DNA of 64,000 bases from Phytophthora colocasiae (Eukaryota; Oomycota; Peronosporomycetes; Peronosporales; Peronosporaceae): contig JAGKQI010000034.1 of the NCBI GenBank assembly GCA_018806915.1, positions 620,001 through 684,000 on the forward strand. Reading direction: 5' to 3'. This document shows positions 50,918 through 64,000 of the stretch, piece by piece; within the stretch, counting starts at the first letter, position 1, and each line of letters starts with the position of its first letter. The notes below the pieces were generated by a model. That model did not search any database, had not been told where the DNA came from, and saw nothing but the letters and a program-made list of their open reading frames with translations. The translations under genes were made by a program, and so were the position numbers.

Positions 50918-53900
50918 TCAATCCGAAACGACGCGCAACCCTACTAAGCTCGAGGACGCACAGGTACTTGCTGCTGCAGTCAGTGCAGCTACTCCCAAGG
51001 ACGACACGCGCGGGTTTTGCAGTAGTACGAGCGTCTCCAATTGACTCGAAGCTAACGCAGGAGATATATACCCGAGAATACCACGGTCTGACAGAAAATT
51101 GCGACTCAAAGCCAATACGCGCAACGGAGTTCCAGATAGCAGAGCTCGGGATAGAGAAGAACAAGCAGCGTCAGAAATGTGATTCCCACTTAGGTCGAGC
51201 TTCCACAGCGCTCGGTTGTATGTCAAAGCCTCGAACAATGCAGCAGCACCAGCATTGCCTACTTGACACCGCTCGAGCACCAGTTGTTGCAAGCAGCTTG
51301 GATTTTGGGCCATTGCACAAGCTAGAGTCACGATAGAGGAAGGTGCCAGAGGGACGTTAGCCAACACGACAGACACGAGCGTGAGGCTGGAACTTCGGCG
51401 ACTGCGCTGCAATATAGTGGACAGCAGAGATGCGTGCGATGGTCGCAGTGGCGCGTTGTATAGGATGAGAGACTGAACCGGACACGAATTGGTAGTGGAG
51501 TTGGTGCACATGTCCAATGCATCGACAACCTGCTCATTGAGGTTCAAAAGGGAGTTTGTGGATGCTGGGTTCGTGCTGAGGAGTCCACCTCCACTGTCGA
51601 CAATAACACTGGTTGATAGAGAAATGAGTTGACGGAGCTGAGGTCCTTTGAACACGGTGCCACCGCTGAGAATGGATATGACGACGTCATGAGTGCTGTT
51701 CAGGCGAAAGAGCTGCGATAACCATCCTACCTACCAACCTGTATGAGAGCTGGCATATCCCCGTTTGACGCACACGATTAAGAATTGTGAAGAAGAGCAT
51801 CGAGGGTATCTCAGCGCGCTATTCAGAGCACGATCATGGGTTTAGTTGTGCAACTTATGGGAGAAAGACTTCGCTTACCTCTTCGAGAGTCCGTTGCTTC
51901 TCGAACTTGCCCCCACAAGCAGTGTCTGGCTTCCGCTGGCTACTGATAGGTGTGTTTTCTCGGGACTTGGTTAGTGATGAGCTGCGCACACGCAGCACGC
52001 TCTTCTCAAGTAGGGCCACAGCTTCCCACTGACGGAAGCAGCGCTCCAGTGGTTTTTGTGAGGCAGCAGCCAACAATCTTGCCTGGGCTGCCTTCTTGGC
52101 AAGGACACAACGTGCTTGGCGTTGCGCTCGGTGACGACGAAATGTTCGTTGAAGCAAACACGCTGCCTCGATCTGCTCTCGTCTAGTAGCTTGTGCTGCT
52201 CCCCTCCAGCCGTAAAATAATCGCCGCACTCGTTGGAACGCTATCTTCTTCGCAGCCTTATCACCGCGTTGAGCAGCGACTGAATTTCTATCAAGATTAC
52301 TGAGGTACCTGCGACGCATGAGACAGCATCGCAGCCGCCGTTGAATTTTGCTCGCTGCGTCATGTCGTCGAGCCTTCTTAGATTCACATTCTGCGCGAAC
52401 TGCTCGAAAAAAGATCCGTGCAAGGCTGTAAAAGTTCTGCTGCAGCTTCCCCAGTAATCGCCGTTGGGCTGCACGTTTACTGAGCACGCGAAGAGTTCGA
52501 GAGCGCTTTTGTCGCTGCCTCCACCATCGTTGTAGCTGAAGTATGGCCGCATTACGTTGGGAAATGTACCTTTGGAGAGCCAACAAACACGCCCACAGCT
52601 TGATGTCCGAGGGTTGGTCTTTCAGTCCACTGCCAAATGTTACGGTGCCATTTACCAGCAATTCTGCCAAATGTCGGCGATGCAATCTTTGACGAGTGCA
52701 AAAGCCTCGGAATAACCCTTGAATGCGTATAACAGCTCCATATCTACGTCGGTGGTAGGCTTCAACGTGTTGACAGAGACGATCGAAAGCTGCTTGCAAA
52801 ACTTGAGATTCACGTGACTGTGTGAGCTTCACTAGCACATTGAGAGCTCGTCCACGACGCGCACGAAGTCGTTTAGCTTGCCGCCTAGCGATGATACCTC
52901 GCACGTGCTTTTGGATGGTCACTGCTGCTCCCCGTTTGCGAAGACGACGGACAAGCGCGTGGTTTGCAAGTGCCCGCCAAATGTTTAACAGCATTCGGTT
53001 CTTACGATCTGAGAGCAGGCGATTCATTGTAGCAGTCGCCGCACGATGACGCCGTAACTCGACGTTGTACTGGCGTACTGCTAACCTTGAACGATATCGC
53101 CGTTGGATGAGCCGTGAAGCCCAGTCCCGCTCCTTGCGAGCTTTGATAAACTCAGTGTGCCAGCCTTGAAACACTCGAGCGCTTAAGGACGTCGCTCGTC
53201 GAGCAAGACACTGTCGTAAAATACTGTTTTGGTGTTGACGAAGCACCAGCAACTGAAAGCAGAGCTTGCGGCTGCGCCAGGCTCGGAACTGTCGTTGAAT
53301 CCGTATAATGGCATCAAGACGCTCCTCTTTTTGAGTTGCTGTGAAGTTACGCCACCTACGAAACACTCCAAGCTGACCAAGTTCAGAACGACGGCCAGCA
53401 AACTTTGCCAAAAGAGCTTCTCGTTCAATTTTGCGTGCTCGAAGAGCTCGGAGCGTGCGTTTAGCTCGCGCAATATGAAGCAAAGATTGAATTTTCTTCG
53501 CAGCAGCATTCAGCCACAGTTCAATTAGCCGGTCATCTTGTTGGCCCATGGTTACATTAGCCAGGTTTTCTTTCTCTCGCTGTTTTTCGCGCAAAAATGC
53601 TAGCTCCTTTCGTGCTTGAAACTTTCTCCAGGTGCATTGAATTCGGATCGCCATCATAATACGACGTTGCTCCAGGACATAGGCAACACCAAGACGCCAC
53701 TTTGCGAAAATCCAACGTCGCCGAACGAACACCTGCAGACGTGTAGCATTTCTGTTCTCCAATTCAAAATGCTGACGCCAGGAAGAGCTGCAGAGTTCCA
53801 GTAGAAATCGTTCGTGTCTGGCAGTGTAGTAAGCATCACGTGACAACTGCAAGAGTGCTTCCGCAAACGCTTTCTCGGCCCCCTGGTCGTCTCCCGTGCG

Positions 53901-54945
53901 CAACAGGCTGGTACCTTCCAAAAGAAGTTTGGGAGTGGGTAAACTTCCAGGCGGTGTTTTCATTCTGCGGCGAGCTTCATGAAGAGCTGACAGAACTAGA
54001 AGTGGTGCGTTGGCTGGGCCAGCGAGGCGCTGGGCTAGATCCATCCACGTCTGCGAATCATGACACCACAGTAATATGCGCTGTTCTTCGTTCTTCCGTG
54101 ATGTTGTGAACACAATGCGTGCAGACTTCTCTGACGGTAGTACGGGTGGAAGAGAAACGAGGGCTTTGTATGCTTGAGCGTACGTCTCACGTTCAAGTGG
54201 CCGCATACCTGGTACATGTGATAACTCCAGCGCTGCTAGCAGACTGAATTGGTACGCTGCCAGACGAAACGGGAATGACGAAGATGATCGGCCCTCGGCT
54301 AAATATTGGAAGTATTGTGCACTCTCACGGTGACGCCCTAATGCTGCGGCTGTAAGTGCTGACAAAAAGATAGCCTCATTCAGACGTGGAGACGTTGGGT
54401 ATCCTTCCACCAGTAACGTACACACGGCAAGAGCACCCTTGAATGATCCAAATTCAATGTAAAGCCTCGCTAGCGGTAGCAGTAGTTCTGGACTCGATTT
54501 GCTGTTTGGATATTCCATGGCAATGAGAAAAGTGCTATACGCTTCTTGAAGGAGCGCGGAATGAAGTGGTTTACCACTGGAATTTGATCCACTTGGTCGC
54601 TTCAATTGTGTTGCGGAAGCAATTTCGAGAATGGAAGGCATATGCATCGCCCTGACATAGGATTCCCATAGTTGGAATTGCGTGAGTGCAAGTTCAGTCC
54701 AAAGCTTTTCTGAATCACCTTCAAGCTAGTGGGTAAGAAGCGGTTAATATGGCTGGCATAAAGAGAGAGCCCATGACCACGTACTGTACCTCGATGATGT
54801 GTTCCAACCCGTCAACCGCATCCTGGTACATACCACAATGGCGATTCTGGAGTGCTTCGGCATAAGCTCTCTTGGATTCTTCACTCAGAAACGACAGACC
54901 ACCTTCATCTTTGCATGCTGGTATGCTTGTGACGGCATGATTCAT
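50918..54945 (-). CDS. Large protein with TPR-like, IQ/Sfi1-like and leucine-rich repeats
   Basis: The first exon starts at the ATG at 54945 (MNHAVTSIPACKDE). The main exon follows from about 54725 to 51889, then a short exon near 51740-51816 and the last exon to the stop at 50918. The N-terminal third has TPR-like helices (YAEALQNRHCGMYQDAVDGL, LLPLARLYIEFGSFKGALAV). The centre has many IQ motifs (RIQCTWRKFQARKEL, VTIQKHVRGIIARRQAKR, ASKIQRRLRCCLMRRR) alternating with Trp-containing helices such as VFRRWRNF, VFQGWHTEF, LFYGWRGA and CFRQWEAV, the spacing of Sfi1 repeats that bind centrin. The C-terminus has leucine-rich repeats (LWKLDLSGNHISDAACSSL). I know no named orthologue; a centriole or flagellar scaffold is likely. 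Confidence 0.8.
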
Positions 54946-55022
54946 CGTTCGGCTTGTGGTGCTGAAGTGCTGAGGTGGAGTTCCCTATAATTATGTTAGT
55001 GTAAATATAATACAATCCACGA

Positions 55023-58000
55023 TTAGCAAGAATCCGTGTCCTGGTTCATTTTACTCTGTGTGACCCTGACGTTATCGAGCTCACAAACAATTCGAATGCT
55101 CTTGCTTCGGATTTCAAGTACTTCTGGCCCTTGTACGTGCGCTTTCACGAGTTCTGCCATTTTCAGAAACGGAACCATTCCTTCAGCACGTCGAGCAGAT
55201 GTACCTCGCGGTAGTCTCTTGCTGTGGTCATCGAATTCCAACTGCTGTTCTGTCTTGTTCATTTCACGCTCGAGCGAGCAAAATATGCTACGACATGGCC
55301 GTTCTTGAGAGTGATGGGTGTGCGGGGGTTGTATAAATTCCTTGAACTTCTCAACCAGAGAGGATACAAAAAGCGGATCGTTGACAGGATTTCTGCTGTG
55401 AGCATGGCCTGTGAAGTATTCCATGAGCTCGGATAGCCTCGAGAAATATAGCTCAAGATTTAAATCCTTTGTGCTCCTGGTGAAAGCAAGCACTTTTTTC
55501 CAGTTCGTGTCCGCCCAATGCAGTGGACTAAGAAGTTCATCTAGAGCCCTCAAGCACGGCTCGTCGAACGTCGACGTGACCGAGATGGATCCTTTCACGA
55601 TGTCTCCTAGCGAGCCTACAACAGTAAAGAAAGGATTTTAGTCGCCGATAAGGAATCAGCGAGCATTCTCTTACCAATTCCGAGCAGACGGATCATCTCG
55701 AGAAGCCTCGCAGATTGGTAGTTCTCGTACATTTTCAAGAACTTGTCGAAAGATATTGAGGGTTCACCAGAAAACTCAACTAGTGAGGCCTCCTGAAATG
55801 CTTCTTTTCCAATGGCCTGAAGGAAAGTATTAAATTTCTGCAAGTTCCATTCACCACTCTGATCTGTGTCGAAAGCATCAAAAACCATTTTCATCACGTG
55901 TTCCCGGTTCTTCTTTTTCCCTAGGCTTTGCATCAAAGTTGCCATGTCTTGTGCGATCTTCACAATATCCGACAAGGACTGATCGAGCTCGCCAAGCACA
56001 AAAAAACTATGGATTCCAGCAGCAAACGACGTCCCTAAGCGTTCCTGAATAATGATTACCGGTTAAACAAACTTGGTAAATTGGGCTCTAATCAAAACGT
56101 GCAGCTTACCTCCAATTGTGATATAACATCTTCGCGAAAATCTACACAGACGCGAAGAAATTTACCTACTGCAGGTTGTATCCCTCCGTCACTACGAATA
56201 TCTGAATGCATGGTAACTGCAGTAACGAAACAGGATTACAATCAGATTGGGCAAATACGTTGAGACTTGATCATCTGCTTGCTCCTACGTGTACCTGAGA
56301 ATTTGGCCCACAGTGATGCAAATAATGACCACACCTGATCTTGCTGCACTGCTTTCTCCACTGAAGATGCTAAGTCAATCCCTTCCTCGTCTGTACAGGT
56401 GAAAATCAAAACAGCAATTTATAGGCGCTGAACAGTTCGCCATAATACAGCAAGACGATGGGGTTTACCTGTGATATCCGGATTCAGCAAAAGACTTATG
56501 ATAAGGCACATCGTATCGCTGCCAGGATCCCCTTGTTGGCTACCATCGCTTTCGTAGTCAGGCTGTTCCTCCTTCCCAACATTGACTTCGTGAGATATAA
56601 TCTCGCCAGTCTGCGGCGGGTGAATACCCAGCCGGAACTTGATGGTATTATCAACAAGAGCAGTACCGACGCGTTTCGATGTCAGCGAACTTGTCGGTAC
56701 TTGTATCTTCTTGCCAATTCGAATGTTAAGGGCCCACTGGAGCTCACCATCATCACTTTGCGGGATATTCTGTATGCTTTCGAGAAGGCGTTTTCTAGTT
56801 GCAGTTGTCGGTCTGCGAGCGGTTGTCCCCAGCGTCTTCGTCGCTCTTTTGGCCAAAGCAGCAAGCATGTCATTCATTCGTGTCTCCACACTTTTAACGC
56901 CTTCGACGATACAAGTGCCCAAAATCTCCCAGATAGCCTCTGGCTTCTCTTGTCGTTGACTTTGTACCCACGATTTCATGACGCGGAGGATGTCACCACA
57001 CCGGGCAAGTCCAAATTGATCCACTGCCATTTCTCTTAGGAGTATATCGGCCTACAGATTGCAATGATAAGTTTTTATCGACTAGTTAGCGCATGCAAAA
57101 CACAAGACACAAGACCAACCTCTTCCCGCGGGAGCGATATCCCGCCGTCTGATACAAGTTTGACCAACCGTTGCAAGGTTCGCGAGTCGACATATTTTTT
57201 AACCTCAACAGTAGATAGTACTACGCGCATGGACTGATTGGAGCCTTTTGCAGGAGGCGGACACACGATACTTTGGAGTTTGCGAACAAAACTTTCACCT
57301 GTAGGAGCCGAGGTTTTCTTTGATAATTGCTGGTCTTGGCTTGACCCACCAGTGGGAGCAGTTGTAGTTGCTATTTTGTCTAATAGAAGCACAATGATAA
57401 GCAGATAATTTCAAGGTTTGCAAAATTGAGCAGCGATAAAGTCAAAATCAAACGCCAACATACCGGGTACTGTTACCCTGAGAGCCTGGTAGTCGAGGAA
57501 GGCCATGTGACGCATGACCTTTCCCTGTTGTATTAGGAGATCATCACATGACGTTGCAATGCCCTGCAAACGCAGAGTAGCAACGTCATTAAAAAAACAT
57601 GCACATTTAAAATGTCTACTTCGAAGTAGCACGTACCGCCTCCAAATCGCTCATAAAAAATAGTATCTCTGGGTCTGCAAGCGCCTTATTGACAATTGTT
57701 TGCCTCAAAACTTCGTTATTGTCCCCAAACAGACCTGCACAAAGGAAATATCAGCATCAACTGATAACCGCTATACCACTAAGCAGCATAGCCGTACGTC
57801 GAATCAGCGGTCTCATCGTGGACTCCTGCAGTACGTCGGCTCCAGGTGCGAACATCTTCAAACCTCTGGCTGCGGCCGAGACCACCATTTCCAACTCGCA
57901 CTTGTTAAGGGTCTTCAACCCTCCATTATCTAGAAGAGACAACACAACTGTAGCCGCATGTGTTAGTCCGTCCGAGACGATTTTTTTCACATCGATTGTC

Positions 58001-58336
58001 CTCACACTCGATCTTCTGAGGCTTTTTCGCATCCACAAGAAGGGCAAGCCCGCTAAAGAAGTCCATGACAGCCAGCTTCCTAGTCCGCTTAACGTCCAAC
58101 ATTTCGAACATGGCCAGCAGTTGTGTCTTGTCGTTATGTAGACAAAGCGGTGCCACAATGACTTGAAACACTGAAAACGGCATAAAATACTGGAATACGG
58201 GGTCTGCTCGACGGCGGTGCGCCTCCTGCTGGAAGCGGAGAAGAAGCTGTTCCAGCTCCACCCACGACTGGGGCACTAGGGGCCGCAGTTTCCAGCGCAC
58301 ACCGCCGCCGCCGCCCTTCGACTGGCTCACGCCCAT
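55023..58336 (-). CDS. Large EF-hand protein with possible N-myristoylation site
   Basis: The start MGVSQSKGGGGG fits an N-myristoylation signal (Gly2, Ser6). The first exon continues with PQSWVELEQLLLRFQQEA and an EF-like helix pair (MFEMLDVKRTRKLAVMDFFS). Later exons carry DNGGLKTLNKCELEM, KSVETRMNDMLAALAKRATK and near the C-terminus FDAFDTDQSGEWNLQKF, an EF-hand whose twelfth position is Lys instead of Glu. The last exon ends at 55023 (QDTDSC). At least ten short introns are present and not all joins were fixed. I recognise no named family; a membrane-attached calcium-responsive protein of oomycetes is the best description. Confidence 0.7.
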
Positions 58337-58474
58337 TTCGGATGCGGAATAGCGACTTCAACATCGCTCTAATTGGTCGTAAGCATTTTTATTCTGACCA
58401 ATGACAAGGGTCAATACACGCGTGGATTTTTTCACAGCAGTCACACTGCAGTCATTGAGGAAGAAGCTAACGGC
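58337..58474. promoter_or_regulatory. Short divergent promoter with inverted CCAAT boxes
   Basis: Only 138 bases separate the EF-hand and VPS4 start codons. ATTGGTC (58372-58378) and GACCAAT (58396-58402) form an inverted pair 17 bases apart, a layout suited to bidirectional activation by a CCAAT-binding (NF-Y type) factor. Confidence 0.5.
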
Positions 58475-60454
<1,980 letters not shown>

Positions 60455-60508
60455 AGCATATAGACAGATGACTCCGTCATAGTATCCATTGTCGATATAC
60501 TGCTTACT

Positions 60509-61498
60509 TCATTGCTTAGTTCGTGGCAGCGACTCGATTATACTTTCCAGCTCATCAGCTGAGAAGTGGTGTGCATCATTGCAAAAATGGCAGGTGAGGT
60601 CCACACCAGCGTTACCTACGTCAGTTGCAATCTGCTTCAGGTCTGTTGATCCCATGCCTTTCAGACGTTCTGCATAGGTATCCTTGGAACAGCGGCAGTA
60701 GTAATCCAGTGGCACCCGCTTACAATTTTTATCGGTGATATCCGCGCCCGGGATCAGTTCGTTCAGATACTCCAATAGGTCTGTGCTCTTTTTCAGCTCA
60801 GCAGCAAGAAACGGAAGTTTGTCAAACGCCAGCTCCTCAATATCATAGTGCCGCTCATGCGCCTCTGTTGGGGGCATCTTCTGGACGATGAGACCACAGC
60901 TGCGTGTGTGATCTTCCGCTGCCTCACTATCAATGCGCACAATAGTTGGGACCTGCTCCGACACGTCGAAAAATCTCTGCCAGTCAAGCTCTGGCACCCC
61001 AGATGCCTCAATGGACGTGTTGTATGGTTTCGCTGCGCCGTACAGAATCTTGGAAATGTGCATGTGTCCTCCACGTTCCGGTGCTCCAGCAAGCGACTGA
61101 TCCACGTATACAGCTTTGCCTCGGACCTGTGCAGCAAAAATTCCATCAATGATTTTGTTTTATTCGACAATGTAGCAACACACACTCACCTCTCCGACTG
61201 CCATCGACTCAACGTAAAGCTCCTGAATGTTAGGCGTCTTGACCATCACTTTAACACGCTCCTCGCCCTTGAAAAAGGAGCTGAGCATGGCAGTGCCGGC
61301 CATGTACTCGCCCCAAAGCTTCGTACCTTCCGAGGCCAGCGGTAGCTGCCAGCGCCGCGCCATCTCCTCCACAGCATTGCGCGCCATCACTCCGGATACG
61401 CGTAAGTTGCCAACCTGGCAACGCACCACCACATCACGCAACGGCCGCTTCCACATCGTAAGCTGCTGCCAACCGCTTGGTGAATGACACAGTGACAT
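60509..61498 (-). CDS. HSP33: HSP33-type redox-regulated chaperone
   Basis: HSP33 is a holdase activated by disulfide formation after zinc release. Exons 61190-61498 and 60509-61126 sum to 308 residues, near the bacterial length of about 290. The N-terminal domain includes LWGEYMAGTAMLSSFFKGEE and GKAVYVDQSLAG. The C-terminal zinc module has the CxC and CxxC pairs, CRCS and CHFC, about 30 residues apart. No clear targeting peptide follows the chosen ATG. HSP33 is mainly bacterial and is found in only some algae and protists. It is tail to tail with VPS4 and its start is 23 bases from the SANBR-like stop. Confidence 0.93.
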
Positions 61499-61521
61499 GT
61501 GGTACAGTGTACCAAATCTAC

Positions 61522-62787
61522 TCAGCAAGTTGCCTTTTTGCGTTGTAGCACAAGCTGCCTCGAGATGTCCTGGCAGCGCACCCGATCCTTCTCCTGCAGT
61601 TGCAACACCTTGCACTGTTTTCTGTAGCCTGATGAGTTGCCCTCTCCTCCGACGTTCAGTTTCCGAGAGGAGGGTTCGCGCTCGGAGTTCACAGGTTTGT
61701 TCGATCGATGAGAAGGAAACAACGAAGCAACATCAACACTCCCATCGCCATCATATTTCACAATTGATGAAGGGCATTGTGTCCTCGCCACATTTTCACA
61801 CGCAGAGATTTGCTTCCACATATTTGGTAGAGCCACGATGTTCGTGAAGCTGTTCATCTCAGCGTCGATAGGAACGTGCGCTGTGGTTTTGCACCCGCGG
61901 ATTGAGGTTTGGTCGGCACTGAATATGCGAGAGCTGCAGCAAGAATACCGTGCAGCAGGTCCATCGTCAACGATAGATCCGGGGTGATAGGTGCAGTTGT
62001 GTAGTTCCAACATGCTGCATTTCTGTCTGCAAACACTGCAGTGGAAGTACTGGGTGGAGCCCCAAATGTACCAGTACGCTGCACTCCATGAGATACTCTT
62101 GTCAGCAGCAAGCTCCTTGAGAAATACCTCGACCTGCCACCCAGTTTTCACCTGGTGTTTCCCAATCAACTCGCCATGCACCCCGACTTGAAGTTTTCCT
62201 TTTTGACATCCGACACTCTCTCTATCGCCACGTACAAAGAGCAACTCACAGTTTGCACATAGCTCTAGACTATACCCGCCTTCTTCCAGAACTTTCACCA
62301 GTGCCTCGACCTTCTTCCTCCGCAATTTCGACAGAATTTTGTCCTTGGGATCGTGCAGTGTCTGTAGCTGCTCGGGCGTGCTGTTGCTGGCGATCTTTGC
62401 AATGGTGGCATCTGATAGGCAACCAAAATCCACACGCAGTAGCATAAAGTCTTGCAAATGGCCTGAAATGAAGGTGACACACTCCTCAACGAGTTCTTCT
62501 ATCTGAAGAAACTCAGAGGAAACAAGGATAGATGCGATATTCTCCAGTGTGATGCGAGGACGCCACTCATGGTCACGTTTATGCATGTACTCCATCAGCA
62601 GCTCGAAGATCTCGACGTCGCAGTGCACTGAGATATCGATCTCATCGTGTTCATTAGTCTCGTTCAAGTACGCCTGAAAGTATTTCATTTTGTCTAACAA
62701 CACGTCGCGCTGACACGTGAACTCTTTGCTGGTTTTGCGGAACTCGTCGAATACGTGGATTACCATGTTCCGCGAGGACGAGGACAT
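61522..62787 (-). CDS. SANBR-like BTB domain protein
   Basis: A single exon of 421 residues. The BTB-like N-terminus reads MVIHVFDEFRKTSKEFTCQR, EIDISVHCDVEIFELLMEYM and ILVSSEFLQIEELVEECVTF. A Cys-rich region follows (ELCANCELLFV, YFHCSVCRQKCSM, HNCTYHPGSIVDDG). This order matches animal SANBR (KIAA1841), whose BTB domain mediates dimerisation and HDAC corepressor binding. The animal SANT domain was not recognised here. The C-terminus is basic and disordered. Role in an oomycete is unknown. Confidence 0.85.
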   Translation of the reverse strand: MSSSSRNMVIHVFDEFRKTSKEFTCQRDVLLDKMKYFQAYLNETNEHDEIDISVHCDVEIFELLMEYMHKRDHEWRPRITLENIASILVSSEFLQIEELVEECVTFISGHLQDFMLLRVDFGCLSDATIAKIASNSTPEQLQTLHDPKDKILSKLRRKKVEALVKVLEEGGYSLELCANCELLFVRGDRESVGCQKGKLQVGVHGELIGKHQVKTGWQVEVFLKELAADKSISWSAAYWYIWGSTQYFHCSVCRQKCSMLELHNCTYHPGSIVDDGPAARYSCCSSRIFSADQTSIRGCKTTAHVPIDAEMNSFTNIVALPNMWKQISACENVARTQCPSSIVKYDGDGSVDVASLFPSHRSNKPVNSEREPSSRKLNVGGEGNSSGYRKQCKVLQLQEKDRVRCQDISRQLVLQRKKATC

Positions 62788-63156
62788 AGCGACAGTATCA
62801 GTGGTAGCCTGTTGTCACAATGGCGCGCGTCGTTTGGTGCAACTTGAAGGATCATCACTCCTTCAATCATGAAATGATAGCAACCAGATGAACTTCTGTT
62901 TAGTATCAAATCTCAAGAGTCATGTAGCAGTCATTTCATTAGTGGGAAAGGCTGCGAGGTTTTTCGTCACTATAAATAAAACCTCTATTGATTTGTAAGA
63001 AGAGGTGTTCTCTCATGGATGTGGACCACACTCAAGTTTATTGGCCAGTACCGCGCAACCTTCGAGAAGGGGAAACAAGGAAAGAAGCCGCGCAGCTCTC
63101 GAGCTCCAGCCCCTCCGAGCAGATCCACAGCAGCAACAGCAGCAGCAGCAGTCACT
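62788..63156. other. Divergent promoter of SANBR-like and importin alpha genes
   Basis: Contains a hairpin with 8-bp arms and a 7-base loop (62844-62866) and a CAG-rich microsatellite (63128-63151). An in-frame ATG at 63019 could start importin alpha 46 residues earlier. Confidence 0.5.
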
Positions 63157-64000
63157 ATGTCGTTCCCCGCAGGAAAAGCACCGGATCGCAAGAACCTGTT
63201 CAAGAAGGGAATTGACGCCGATGAATCCCGCCGCAGCCGCATGGAAACAACGGTGCAGATCCGCAAGACCATTAAGGAGGACCGCATGAACCAGCGCCGC
63301 CGTATGGTACGGAAATACATACACATCGACTGGAAATACGAAGGAAACGATTGCATGACTAGGCAGAACTTTTGCTTAGTTTGTGAATTGGCTCAATACC
63401 TAGAGTCGCCTTCGTATCTTACACTTTATGCTCTTGTGAGAGTTAGGAGGAGGGCTAACTTCTTCTCTATTGTTGATATATAGGCACCTGCAGACAATGG
63501 AGCAGCTTCTGCCTCGATGGATGCCGCCGGCGAAATGACGCTGGTGCAGCGGGTAAGGATTGGATATATATATATATTAGGAACTTGGAGACTTAAACTA
63601 TGTTGTTGCGATATTGCAGCTGTCAGAGCTTCCGCAGATGATGGCAGGTGTGCAGTCGAGCGACGCCGCTGTACAGCTGGAAGCGGTGACCAAATTCCGC
63701 AAGCTGCTGTCTATTGGTGAGCTTTAGGCTAATTCACTATCTGAAGAAGACTCCTGCTAACTTTTGTTATTTATTAACTGTTCGTTTACAGAACGCAACC
63801 CGCCTATCAAGGAGGTGATCGAGACGGGTGTTGTCCCTATCTTCGTGCAGTTCCTGCAGCGCGAGGACTTCCCCACGTTGCAATTTGAAGCCGCATGGGC
63901 TTTGACGAACATTGCGTCGGGTACCTCTGCAGATACCGAGGTGGTGATTAACCATGGTGCTGTCCCTATTTTCTGCCAATTGCTGCTGTCTACGAACGAC
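63157..64000 (+). CDS. Importin alpha, N-terminal part (runs off the window)
   Basis: Importin alpha binds nuclear localisation signals and links cargo to importin beta. Exons 63157-63306, 63484-63552, 63620-63716 and 63792 onward are visible. The importin-beta-binding domain reads [20 protein letters not shown] and [21 protein letters not shown] repeats begin [15 protein letters not shown] and continue [20 protein letters not shown] and [17 protein letters not shown], which are family signatures. The start at 63157 (MSFPAGK) is preferred; an in-frame ATG at 63019 would add an Ala-rich leader encoded by the CAG repeat. Confidence 0.95.

Overview
The window looks like a gene-dense part of an oomycete nuclear genome, most likely Phytophthora or a close relative. 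Evidence: very short introns (about 50-90 bp, GTRNGT...YAG), intergenic gaps often under 150 bp, Ty3/gypsy and piggyBac relics of the kind common in Phytophthora, and several motile-flagellum genes expected in a zoospore-forming protist. Assignments rest on reading translated sequence and remembered family hallmarks; no database search was run. Where I give exon coordinates with a protein length, the exons were summed and keep one open frame.

Region 1 (1 to about 10,950) is a nested transposon block. A decayed piggyBac-type transposase on the minus strand is split by a Ty3/gypsy chromovirus-like element (486-8330) with a 5-bp target duplication, TGAGC. It is also cut at both ends by two inverted copies of a second LTR family (1-220 and 10032-10491). 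That second LTR opens with seven consecutive hairpins. The right copy runs into a truncated gag whose start codon lies in a perfect hairpin. The gypsy element has frameshifted gag, protease, RT/RNase H, integrase and chromodomain segments, and also a mostly open antisense reading frame.

Region 2 (11,290-17,180) holds taxilin, an unknown gene, the axonemal dynein light intermediate chain p28 (DNALI1) and CFAP91. Region 3 (17,404-31,222) holds protoporphyrinogen oxidase, a five-pass prominin-like membrane protein, a STE7-like kinase, a FAM92-like BAR protein, CDC5L and a probable SLF2-like Smc5/6 adaptor. Region 4 (32,507-36,852) is a tandem pair of PP2A B55 subunits whose 3' halves, introns included, are almost identical. 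Region 5 (37,158-46,994) holds a calmodulin-like protein, malonyl-CoA decarboxylase, a FAM210-type protein, RagA/Gtr1, an ARM-repeat/IQ protein and FAHD1. Region 6 (47,101-64,000) holds a NEK-type kinase, GMP synthase, a TPR/IQ/Sfi1-like/LRR protein, a large EF-hand protein, VPS4 with a cysteine-rich insertion, HSP33, a SANBR-like BTB protein and the start of importin alpha.

Two themes recur. Several flagellar or centriolar candidates sit close together. Several gene 5' regions, mostly divergent promoters, carry long, individually unique palindromes with arms of 15-25 bp, and three of these have a single-base centre. The hairpin-built LTRs show the same tendency in a mobile element.
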